The notes under the pieces are model-generated. The model did not search any database. It was not told the DNA's origin and worked only from the letters and a program-made list of their open reading frames with translations. Positions 1 to 6,740 of a stretch of DNA of 9,125 nucleotides are shown one piece after another. The position numbers were made by a program, and so were the translations under genes. The stretch is from the NCBI GenBank assembly GCA_002452425.1, contig DKFQ01000063.1, positions 1 to 9,125 on the forward strand, written 5' to 3'. The DNA comes from Sulfurimonas sp. UBA6792 (GTDB lineage Bacteria; Campylobacterota; Campylobacteria; Campylobacterales; Sulfurimonadaceae). The stretch's first letter is position 1. Each line of letters opens with the position of its first letter.

Positions 1-2
1 CT

Positions 3-581
3 TTTGTGGCGGCAATGCGCCTTATAGACAAGGGGCTTTATGACAAGATAGTCTATGTACGCAACTCCATAGAGTCCATCGACAGAGGGGCGGAAGTGGG
101 CTTTTTGTCAGGCAATGACGAGAAGTTTCGCATCTACAATATGGCACTGAGTGACACCATGGAGTTCATAGCCAAAAAACGGCTCAAAAAAGGGGTAAAC
201 GCAGAAAATCCCGAATCTATCCGTTCCAAAACAGAAGAGCTTATGGCACGCTACGACGTCCAAACACTCTGGCCAGGAGAAGCACGAGGTCGTACTCTCA
301 GCGAGGCTATCGTTATCATGGACGAGTGGCAAAACAGCAGTGAAAAGACGACACAGCTTATCCTCTCACGCCTTGATGAGACATGTATGGCGATTGTTAT
401 CGGCTCAAACAGACAGATAGACAACCTTTACTTAAACAAATACAACAACGGTTTGACAACACTTCTTAAACAGACATGGACAAAACATCCGGAACTTAGT
501 ATGTTTGCCATAGAACTTGAAAAAGCCGTGCGTGGAAAGTTTGCGGAGTTTAGCGAGAGGGTGTTTGAGAGGTCTAAGTGA
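3..581 (+). CDS. PhoH-family ATPase, C-terminal part (5' end outside window)
   Basis: The reading frame is open to the left edge (Phe-Val before the first possible GTG at 6), so the true start and probably the Walker A loop lie upstream; about 192 residues are present. The visible part matches the second half of a PhoH ATPase domain: IVYVRNSIES followed by GFLSGNDEK (family pattern VRxxV...GFLPG..xEK), a Walker B-like strand IVIMDEWQN at 309-335, then IGSNRQIDNLYL and NNGLTTLL, which correspond to the family's G(D/N)xxQID.PYL and GL.. blocks. The C-terminus (LEKAVRGKFAEFSERVF) is also PhoH-like. Family members are cytoplasmic ATPases, often with an N-terminal PIN nuclease domain as in YlaK/PhoH2, and are linked to RNA metabolism. 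Whether a PIN domain exists here cannot be seen. The usual DEAQN is DEWQN. The stop overlaps the start of the next gene, so the two are probably translationally coupled. Confidence 0.85.
   Translation, partial: FVAAMRLIDKGLYDKIVYVRNSIESIDRGAEVGFLSGNDEKFRIYNMALSDTMEFIAKKRLKKGVNAENPESIRSKTEELMARYDVQTLWPGEARGRTLSEAIVIMDEWQNSSEKTTQLILSRLDETCMAIVIGSNRQIDNLYLNKYNNGLTTLLKQTWTKHPELSMFAIELEKAVRGKFAEFSERVFERSK
567..572 (+). promoter_or_regulatory. Ribosome binding site GAGAGG for the GTG-started HD gene
   Basis: GAGAGG lies five bases before the GTG at 578, inside the end of the PhoH gene. It supports GTG as the start. The first in-frame ATG in the HD gene is residue 60, which would remove the first metal-binding His. 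Confidence 0.6.
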
Positions 582-2254
582 CAAATAGATTTATCAACGA
601 CACGATTTACAGCCACATCGAATATACAAGGCTTGAAGGCAAAATCCTTCAAACCAAGATTTTGAGCCGCCTCCAATTCATCACGCAAAACGCCCTTGCC
701 TACTTCGCTTTTCCATCCATCAACACCAAAAGATATATCCATAGCCTAGGGACAATGCACCTTGCCTCTCACATGTACAAAGGTGCGCTTTTAAACGCAA
801 AAAGCGAAGTTCGTTCCCTATTTTTAAAAGATTTATACAAAGTCATCTTAAAAATCGAAACCGAACTCTCTTTGAAAAACAAGATAAAAAAATGTGATTT
901 TTTTGAAGACGGCGCACTCTACCAGTTCCTTGTCCCGCTTCAAAACGCCAAAGAGAAGTACGCCTATCTTATCTCACTCCAAGCACTCCGCCTTGTCGGA
1001 CTGTTACATGATGCGGGACATCTGCCTTTTTCACATCAAAGCGAATATGCGATGCAAAGCCTTTACGAGAGGTTGTCGCTACAAAAAGAGCATAATGCCA
1101 AAGAGCAGAAATTTTTAGATTTTTACGAAAAACTGACAAACAAAAATAGTCAAGTTCTCCATGAAGCGATGGGAGTGGAGTTTACAAAAATGCTTTTAGA
1201 TTATGAGATACTCCAAGATTTTGCTAAAGAGAGTGAGAGAGAGTACATCGCACTTGTTTACAAAGTAGTTGACTACATCCTACAGGATGCCTCATTTGGC
1301 GGATTTGATTTTGGCGTGTTGCACTCTTTCATCGATGCCACCATTGATGCAGACAGACTTGACTACATCAACCGAGACATGCTTGCAAGCGGCTACATCG
1401 GCGGAGCAGTTGACTTGCTACGCATAGCAAAACAGAGCGTTTTAAGCCAAAAAAACCAAGAGTTCAGAGTGAGTTTTTTTGAGGGTGCCATTTTAGATAT
1501 AGAACATATGCTTGAGATGCGTTTTAACCTCTACAAAAAGGTGATTTTCAACCATGAGATAGCAAAAAAAGATGCTATGCTTGAAAATCTTATCCTCCAT
1601 CTTGCACAAGAACATTTTATAAAAAAGACAAATTCCAAACGAAGCGACATCGCCATGCTATGGAGCTTTTTAGATGCGACCTCTAACCAAAAGAGGCTTG
1701 ATACCATCACTCTTTTAGATGAAAACTGGCTTATCTCACTCTTTAAAGAGGAGTATTTTGCACTTAAATACTCCAAGGAAAAAGAGAGACAAAAGATGCT
1801 TATGATTTACGAAGAGGTGCTTTTTGGCAAAAAGTACTTCCACTCGCTTTGGAAAAATCTCAATGATTTTTATGACGTTTTAGGCTTTAGCATGACACAA
1901 AAGTACCAATTTCGTGAAAGTTTTGGCTACATCAGCAAAACAAAACTCTCTATCTTGAGAAATTCGCTCCAAAACTTTGTAACACACTACGAGAGTGGGA
2001 AAAATGTCGCTTTTGCTTTTCAAATCGTCTCTTTTAACCTCGGTATTTCAAAAGATTTCTCTCTTTATGGCAGTAAAAATCTCATCCCCATCGATGAAGT
2101 CTCCACTCTTAGAAAAAGACTTAAAAAGTCGATGCTCAACACCGTTCCCTTTTTTCTCTACTGCAACAAAAAAGAGCTCAACCCACAGATGATTGAGAGC
2201 CTAAGGGAGATATTGCTTTTAGTTTTTGAGAAAAATACCCAGTGGAAACCATGA
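578..2254 (+). CDS. HD-domain phosphohydrolase, COG1078/SAMHD1-like (putative dNTP/nucleotide hydrolase)
   Basis: This is a 558-residue cytoplasmic protein with no signal peptide or membrane segment. It starts at GTG, whose last two bases share the PhoH stop (GTGA overlap). The N-terminal half is an HD domain of the COG1078 type: RYIHSLGTMHLA (H55), LLHDAGHLPFSH (H144-D145, H148, H153), VLHEAMGVEF (H195-E196) and DADRLDYINRD (D259, R260, D262, Y263, D267). These align in order with SAMHD1 metal ligands H167/H206/D207/D311, catalytic H210/H215/H233, and substrate-contact residues K312, Y315 and D319, from my knowledge of that family. The catalytic set therefore looks intact. Residues from about 300 to the end have no domain I recognise. 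Family members hydrolyse dNTPs or related nucleotides, often under allosteric control; the substrate here is unknown. Coupling to the PhoH gene suggests nucleotide or RNA homeostasis, which is inference. Confidence 0.85.
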   Translation: MTNRFINDTIYSHIEYTRLEGKILQTKILSRLQFITQNALAYFAFPSINTKRYIHSLGTMHLASHMYKGALLNAKSEVRSLFLKDLYKVILKIETELSLKNKIKKCDFFEDGALYQFLVPLQNAKEKYAYLISLQALRLVGLLHDAGHLPFSHQSEYAMQSLYERLSLQKEHNAKEQKFLDFYEKLTNKNSQVLHEAMGVEFTKMLLDYEILQDFAKESEREYIALVYKVVDYILQDASFGGFDFGVLHSFIDATIDADRLDYINRDMLASGYIGGAVDLLRIAKQSVLSQKNQEFRVSFFEGAILDIEHMLEMRFNLYKKVIFNHEIAKKDAMLENLILHLAQEHFIKKTNSKRSDIAMLWSFLDATSNQKRLDTITLLDENWLISLFKEEYFALKYSKEKERQKMLMIYEEVLFGKKYFHSLWKNLNDFYDVLGFSMTQKYQFRESFGYISKTKLSILRNSLQNFVTHYESGKNVAFAFQIVSFNLGISKDFSLYGSKNLIPIDEVSTLRKRLKKSMLNTVPFFLYCNKKELNPQMIESLREILLLVFEKNTQWKP

Positions 2255-2313
2255 CACCAAAACAAGGAGAGAACAAAAAGAAAGCTTAAAGAAAACACCT
2301 ACTTTAAAAACTC

Positions 2314-2319
2314 TATAAT
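2314..2319 (+). promoter_or_regulatory. -10 promoter element of the small secreted peptide unit
   Basis: A perfect TATAAT at 2314-2319 follows a T/A-rich stretch (CTTTAAAAACTC). No good TTGACA -35 box is visible, as is common for housekeeping promoters in Campylobacterota, where the -10 dominates. Transcription would start near 2326 and give a leader of about 125 nt before the ATG at 2451. Confidence 0.5.
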
Positions 2320-2330
2320 GCCTAAAAGTA

Positions 2331-2429
2331 AAATCGGATAAAATTTCTCCGATTTAAAAGTTATCTTCTCTTGAACACAAGAAAAGATATGTTGCCAAAG
2401 TGGCTTATCAAACTAGAGGGTAACGCTCT
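2331..2429 (+). promoter_or_regulatory. Structured 5' leader of the small peptide gene, class unknown
   Basis: Several inverted repeats lie between the predicted transcription start and the ATG. Stem I is perfect: AAATCGGA (2331-2338) with TCCGATTT (2348-2355). Stem II pairs 2362-2373 with 2378-2389, 11 of 12 positions, around a four-base loop. A third short hairpin is GCCA (2394-2397) with TGGC (2401-2404), which can be extended by GATA (2386-2389) with TATC (2406-2409). A fourth is AGAG (2415-2418) with CTCT (2426-2429). Bases 2360-2369 can instead pair with 2415-2424 (ten pairs, two of them G-U), which excludes stem II and the fourth hairpin. I could not match this to a riboswitch class I know. 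It may be a regulatory leader, a stability element or an sRNA-like RNA. Confidence 0.4.
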
Positions 2430-2450
2430 CTTAACAAAAAAGGATACACA

Positions 2451-2582
2451 ATGAAAACATTGATTTTACTAATCGCATTAACTTTAGGTGCTCTTGCTGC
2501 TGACACAATCGTAACGTACGATACAAACAACGGGACTGTTGAAACAAACAAACCTAACCACCCAAGCCAAGAAATTTACTAG
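2451..2582 (+). CDS. Small secreted/periplasmic peptide, 43 aa, unknown function
   Basis: The ORF has ATG at 2451 and TAG at 2580-2582, with AGGA at 2441-2444 as ribosome binding site, six bases from the start. The N-terminus is a typical Sec signal peptide: MK, then a hydrophobic stretch (TLILLIALTLG), then an ALA-AD cleavage region (signal peptidase I AxA at residues 14-16). Cleavage would release a hydrophilic peptide of about 27 residues that begins ADTIVTYDTNNG and ends PSQEIY. It is rich in Asn and Thr and has no Cys, so it is neither a lipoprotein nor a disulfide-bonded peptide. Promoter, leader and terminator enclose only this ORF. The function is unknown: a signalling peptide, a toxin-like peptide or a small periplasmic accessory protein are all possible. 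The signal peptide, ribosome binding site and terminator make real expression likely. Confidence 0.7.
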   Translation: MKTLILLIALTLGALAADTIVTYDTNNGTVETNKPNHPSQEIY

Positions 2583-2597
2583 GCTTTTACCTCTGCA

Positions 2598-2633
2598 CTC
2601 CATCCACTCCTTTGGATGGAGCTTCTTTTTTTT
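2598..2633 (+). terminator. Intrinsic terminator after the small peptide gene
   Basis: A perfect 9-bp stem, CTCCATCCA (2598-2606) with TGGATGGAG (2613-2621), has a six-base loop (CTCCTT). It is followed by CTTC and eight T residues (2626-2633). It begins 16 bases after the stop codon and separates the peptide unit from the sensor gene. Confidence 0.9.
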
Positions 2634-2702
2634 CTCTATTTTCTCAACTTCCCTTACAAAAAAACTAATTTGTGACAATTTTATCTCATTTTAACCCCCA
2701 AT

Positions 2703-2713
2703 TATGCTAAAAT
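2703..2713 (+). promoter_or_regulatory. Extended -10 promoter of the PAS/GGDEF/EAL gene
   Basis: TATGC directly precedes TAAAAT at 2708-2713, an extended -10 arrangement. It follows the AT-rich DNA downstream of the terminator, and no clear -35 box is seen. The expected start near 2720 would give a leader of about 40 nt before ATG 2761. The ribosome binding site is weak (TTAGG at 2747-2751), suggesting modest translation. Confidence 0.4.
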
Positions 2714-2760
2714 AGCTTTCGTTACTCACATCAAAAAATAAACAATTTAGGCATTATAAA

Positions 2761-5748
2761 ATGAAATTGGATCTAAAATTAAAATTACTTATTCTCTTAG
2801 TAATTCCCCTCTTTTTTGTTATAGGTTTTTCACTCACTTTTATCTCAAACATCATGGATGAGAAGAAAAATTTAGAGTTCTCCAAACACCATATTTTGGA
2901 AGCAGAGGGTATCTCACGCGTTGTGCATCTTTTGCAGATTGAGCGAGGAGTTACAACTCAGATTGTCTCAGATGCAAAAAGCGATGTAAAACTCAAAGAG
3001 CTTTTAGAGATTCGTAAAGCCTCAGATGTTTCCATAAAAGAGTTAAGAAGCCGTTTTACCTCCTGCAAAACCTGCATAAACAACGACTCCATCACGCTTC
3101 TTGATAGCTTACTGCAAAGGGAGCAACTCCAGTTACCTAAGCAAACGACCAATCAGGTACGAGAGTACTACACCAAAAACATAGCAGCGCTTTTAAGCCT
3201 CATCAAAATCATCCCCTCCTCTATAGATGAGAAGACAAATCGAAACCATATCCAATCCTACAGCCATCTCTCCCAAGCAAAAGAGTTCTTTGGAGAGATC
3301 AGAGCGCTTGTCACACAAATTCTCTCAGATAAAGATTTTTCAGAAGAGAGCTTTTCACACTTAATGGAGTATCTCAGTATCTATCATCTTGAGACCCAAA
3401 ATTTTAAACTTACCGCAGACCCAAAGATGCTTCACTTTTATGAAAAAACTTTTGTAGGCAAAGAAGTACAAAACTCTCTTGAAATGATAGATATTGTTCT
3501 AAGCAAAAGACAAGAGAGTCTTGCTACTCTCTCTAGCGCTCTATGGTTTGAGAGTGCGACACATAGTATAGATTCGCTCAAAAAGGTAGAGGACCATCTT
3601 TTTGCTACCGTTTATACGCTTATCAATGAAAAACTAGACTCCACCTCATACAAACTTATGACCCTGCTGCTCTTTTTGGCTATCTCAGCAATTGTTGTCA
3701 CCTTTTTGCTCCTTGCTATCACAAGAAAGATTCTCTTCTCTGCAACCGTTCTTGAGGGCGAATATGATAGTTCTCTTCTTCTTTTAGAGCAGTATAAAGC
3801 AACCGTAGATGGAGGCTTCATCGTCTCAAAAACAGATGCAAACGGAATCATCACCTATGTCAATGATGAGTTTTGCAAACTAAGCGGTTACACAAAAGAG
3901 GAGCTTCTTGGACATACACATAACGTTGTCAAGCATCCTACCTCATCCCCAGAAACATTTGCCGCTCTATGGCACACTATCAAAGATTTAAAACAACCAT
4001 GGGTAGGAGAGGTAAAAAACCTCTCAAAAGATGGCACAACACATTGGCTCAAAGCCATTATCAGCCCCATTATCTCTAAAGAGGGCGATATCATCGAGTA
4101 TATCGCTATGCGCACCGACATAACAGCCCAAAAAGAGATTACAAAGTATTTTGAAGACCAGCTCAAGATATCAACCAACAACTTTAACTGCTCGATGCAC
4201 CTCTCCAAAGAGTATGAAAAGGCGATTGATTCAAGCACTATTCTGCTAAGAACAGATGTTCATGGTGTTATCACTTATGCAAATGAAAAGTTTTTACAAA
4301 TAAGCCACTTTAGCCAAGAAGAGCTTGTAGGAGAAAATTTCAATTTCATCATTGCGCCGCAAGAGCATGTTGCAAACCACTCATCTCTTTGGGATGGCAT
4401 CATCAAAAATAGAGCAAAAACAGGAGAGGTTTTTTGGACAAAAACAACGATTGTTCCTATCAAAAGTCTTGATGGCAACATTATTGAGTATTTCCAAATA
4501 CGTTTTGACATTACAGAGATTATGCGTCATAGAGAAGAGTTTGAGCGTGCTGCAAATACAGACTCTCTCACAGGATGTGGCAATAGGTTCCGACTAAACA
4601 ACGATATGCAAAGGTTGGAAAATCTCTCTATCGTCATCTTTAACATAGATAACTTTAGACAAATCAATGATTTTTACGGACATGATTTTGGTGATTTGGT
4701 TATCAAATCTACTGCAGATAAGATTTATGAATTTATCTCACATGACAAAAATTTCAAATTTTACAGACTTCAAGGAGATGAGTTTATCGCCTTGGCTGTG
4801 GACTACTCCAAAGAGCTGCTTGTTGAGAAAACAAAGGCTGTTTTAGAGCTTATCAAAAAGAAATTTTATGTCCGCAATGAAGAGATTCTTCTCTCTTGTA
4901 GTGCTGGTCTCTCATGTGAGCCAAAAGAGTCACTTCTTGCAACAGCAAACATGGCACTTAAAATCGCCAAAAAAAGCAATATCGACTACCTTCTCTACAC
5001 ACCAGAAATCTCACTAGAGCAACAATACAAAGAAAACATCCGATGGACAAGAAAACTCTCACACGCTATCAAAGAGGGAAATCTGCAAGCTTATTATCAG
5101 CCTATCATCGATAATGTTACCCTGCAAAAAAACAAATACGAGTGTTTAGTAAGAATCGTCGAGGACTCCAAGGCGATCTCTCCCGTACACTTTTTAGGTG
5201 TAGCAAAACAGACACGACAGTACGCAGACATCACAAGAGCGGTCCTATACCAAGCATTTGAGCTCTTTAAAGACAAAGATATACATTTCTCCGTCAATCT
5301 CTCCATTTTGGATATTTTAGAGCCTCAAACAACATCCTACATCCTTCAAATGCTCCAAGAGTACAATATCGGTTCAAGAGTTATTTTTGAGATTGTAGAG
5401 TCTGAATCTATAGATAATTTCGATGGTATCACCGACTTTATCCGTGAAGCGAAAAAATATAACTGCAAAATCGCAATCGATGATTTTGGAACAGGCTATA
5501 GCAATTTTGAGTACCTTATCAAGATGCAGGCAGATTATCTCAAGATTGACGGTTCACTCATCAAAAACCTTAATAAAGATAAAAATGCGCTTCTTATCGT
5601 CTCAACCATTGTTGATTTTTCTAAAAAACTAGGAATGAAAACAGTTGCAGAGTTTGTAGAAAACGAAGAGATATTTGAGATTGTAAAGAGTATTGGAGTT
5701 GATTATTCACAGGGATACTATTTTTCAGAAGCAAAAAAAGAGTTATAA
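2761..5748 (+). CDS. Membrane sensor NIT-like/PAS/PAS/GGDEF/EAL, probable c-di-GMP phosphodiesterase
   Basis: This 995-residue inner-membrane protein has TM1 at about residues 9-31 and TM2 at about 298-322, enclosing a mostly helical periplasmic domain. That domain contains HLLQIERGVTTQIV (56-69), which resembles the NIT (nitrate/nitrite-sensing) pattern LQxERG, and a CKTC pair (102-105). PAS1 (about 345-460) has the Aer-like features KHPTSSPETFAALW and PWVGEVKN; PAS2 spans about 485-590. The GGDEF domain (about 597-750) reads QGDEF (671-675), has Asn at 628 where the first metal Asp is expected, and lacks an RxxD I-site; the guanine-contacting N636 and D645 remain. The EAL domain (about 770-995) has ECL (794-796), N846, E877, D907-D908, K928, E964, E967 and Q984, so the known metal and catalytic positions are filled. 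The likely role is hydrolysing c-di-GMP in response to a redox, respiratory or nitrogen-oxide signal, with GGDEF as a regulatory GTP-binding domain. Ligand and output are inference. It appears to be transcribed alone. Confidence 0.9.
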   Translation: MKLDLKLKLLILLVIPLFFVIGFSLTFISNIMDEKKNLEFSKHHILEAEGISRVVHLLQIERGVTTQIVSDAKSDVKLKELLEIRKASDVSIKELRSRFTSCKTCINNDSITLLDSLLQREQLQLPKQTTNQVREYYTKNIAALLSLIKIIPSSIDEKTNRNHIQSYSHLSQAKEFFGEIRALVTQILSDKDFSEESFSHLMEYLSIYHLETQNFKLTADPKMLHFYEKTFVGKEVQNSLEMIDIVLSKRQESLATLSSALWFESATHSIDSLKKVEDHLFATVYTLINEKLDSTSYKLMTLLLFLAISAIVVTFLLLAITRKILFSATVLEGEYDSSLLLLEQYKATVDGGFIVSKTDANGIITYVNDEFCKLSGYTKEELLGHTHNVVKHPTSSPETFAALWHTIKDLKQPWVGEVKNLSKDGTTHWLKAIISPIISKEGDIIEYIAMRTDITAQKEITKYFEDQLKISTNNFNCSMHLSKEYEKAIDSSTILLRTDVHGVITYANEKFLQISHFSQEELVGENFNFIIAPQEHVANHSSLWDGIIKNRAKTGEVFWTKTTIVPIKSLDGNIIEYFQIRFDITEIMRHREEFERAANTDSLTGCGNRFRLNNDMQRLENLSIVIFNIDNFRQINDFYGHDFGDLVIKSTADKIYEFISHDKNFKFYRLQGDEFIALAVDYSKELLVEKTKAVLELIKKKFYVRNEEILLSCSAGLSCEPKESLLATANMALKIAKKSNIDYLLYTPEISLEQQYKENIRWTRKLSHAIKEGNLQAYYQPIIDNVTLQKNKYECLVRIVEDSKAISPVHFLGVAKQTRQYADITRAVLYQAFELFKDKDIHFSVNLSILDILEPQTTSYILQMLQEYNIGSRVIFEIVESESIDNFDGITDFIREAKKYNCKIAIDDFGTGYSNFEYLIKMQADYLKIDGSLIKNLNKDKNALLIVSTIVDFSKKLGMKTVAEFVENEEIFEIVKSIGVDYSQGYYFSEAKKEL

Positions 5749-5775
5749 TCTTTTTTGGCAAAATGCCAAAAAAGA
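5749..5775. terminator. Symmetric hairpin between convergent genes, probable bidirectional terminator or 3' end element
   Basis: TCTTTTTTGGCA (5749-5760) and TGCCAAAAAAGA (5764-5775) are exact reverse complements with an AAA loop. The stem starts immediately after the sensor stop codon and ends three bases before the porB stop. In both transcripts the T-run is on the 5' arm and the A-run on the 3' arm, so no U-tract follows the hairpin, unlike a standard intrinsic terminator. Its position between convergent genes still argues for a role in 3' end formation or protection. Confidence 0.6.
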
Positions 5776-5778
5776 GAA

Positions 5779-6735
5779 TTATACGCGAGATTCCTCACGA
5801 CGTTGTAGGTATGCCCACTGAGCATCTACACGTTCTTGCCACTCTTTGATTAAGTATTTATACTCATCTTTAAAGAGGTGTTTGAAACGTCCTTGAGCAG
5901 CGAGATATTCCTCAACTGGAATAACGTTTTTCGGTCTATAAGTGATGTTAAGCTCTCTACCATCGATAATCTCATAAAGAGGAAAAACAAGCGTATCTGT
6001 CGCCAAATCTGCTAAGTGCATCGTATCTTTAGGGTCAAATTTCCACTCTGTTGTACATGGAGAAACAGCATTGATAAATACAGGTCCTTCAACAGAAAAA
6101 CCGTGTTGAATCTTCTTTACCATATCTTTCCACTTGTTTGGAGAAACTTGCGCTGCATACGGAATGCCATGTGCAGCCATAATGCCCATCAAATCTTTTT
6201 TGTTTTTCTTCTCCCCATAACTTACTTTTCCAGCAGGAGAAGTTGTTGCAGAAGAACCTATCGGTGTAGAAGATGATCTCTGACCACCTGTATTTGCATA
6301 GACTTCATTGTCAAGAACAACGTGCATAATATTATGTCCGCGCTCCATACATCCAGAAATCCACTGAAAACCGATGTCATAAGACGCACCATCTCCAGCA
6401 AAAGAGACAAACTTAGGGTTACGATCTGGTTGCTTTAAGCGCCCTTTTCTTTTTAACACTTTATGCATTGTTTCAGCACCAGCAACTGCTGTTGAGCTGT
6501 TTTCAAATCCAATATGGATCCAAGAAGCATCCCATGAAGTATATGGATAAACTGCTGTACAAACTTCAAGACAACCTGTTGAAGCAGAGAGAACCATATC
6601 ATCGTTTGTTGCATTTAAAACTTCACGAACAATGATAGAGTGCGCACACCCTGGACATAGAAGGTTTGCACCCTCAAAACGGTCAGCTGATGTCGAAAAC
6701 TCTTTTAAGTTTTTTATATTTTTTATTTCACTCAC
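5779..6735 (-). CDS. porB: Pyruvate:ferredoxin oxidoreductase, beta subunit (TPP-binding)
   Basis: This is a 318-residue cytoplasmic subunit that binds thiamine pyrophosphate and an Fe-S cluster. It starts at GTG with AAGGAGA just upstream. CPGCAH gives C27 and C30, STGCLEVC gives C55 and C59, and SPCTTEW gives C227; four of these are the expected ligands of the 4Fe-4S cluster next to TPP. The TPP motif runs from GDG (114-116) to LDNEVYANTGGQ (N143, then 144-152). Length and motifs match four-subunit POR beta chains. With the other subunits it interconverts pyruvate plus CoA with acetyl-CoA plus CO2, passing electrons to ferredoxin or flavodoxin. In reductive-TCA Campylobacterota it can act as pyruvate synthase; direction cannot be read from sequence. 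It is the last gene of the operon, ten bases after porA, and converges with the sensor gene. Confidence 0.95.
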   Translation of the reverse strand: MSEIKNIKNLKEFSTSADRFEGANLLCPGCAHSIIVREVLNATNDDMVLSASTGCLEVCTAVYPYTSWDASWIHIGFENSSTAVAGAETMHKVLKRKGRLKQPDRNPKFVSFAGDGASYDIGFQWISGCMERGHNIMHVVLDNEVYANTGGQRSSSTPIGSSATTSPAGKVSYGEKKNKKDLMGIMAAHGIPYAAQVSPNKWKDMVKKIQHGFSVEGPVFINAVSPCTTEWKFDPKDTMHLADLATDTLVFPLYEIIDGRELNITYRPKNVIPVEEYLAAQGRFKHLFKDEYKYLIKEWQERVDAQWAYLQRREESRV

Positions 6736-6740
6736 ACCTG

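Noticed and set aside
2251..2289. 12-codon ORF starting ATGA at the HD gene stop, Lys-rich
   Set aside because: It is too short, has no domain or signal peptide, and its only support is the ATGA overlap with the preceding stop. It is probably chance or the remnant of a lost gene.
2415..2450. Resemblance to a preQ1-I riboswitch (AGAG/CTCT stem followed by an A-rich stretch and AGGA)
   Set aside because: The loop is only seven bases, with no room for the conserved loop sequence and pseudoknot. The downstream gene is not a queuosine gene or transporter.
2320..2450. c-di-GMP (GEMM) riboswitch before the c-di-GMP enzyme gene
   Set aside because: The GEMM core sequences are absent, and a strong terminator at 2598-2633 separates this leader from the GGDEF-EAL gene.
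2671..2680. TTGTGACAA near the sensor promoter as an operator palindrome
   Set aside because: The two halves are not exact reverse complements (TTGTGACAA versus TTGTCACAA) and no second copy was seen.
3888..4238. 116-codon minus-strand ORF within the sensor gene
   Set aside because: It is a shadow of the PAS1 region; the plus-strand frame carries the recognisable domains.
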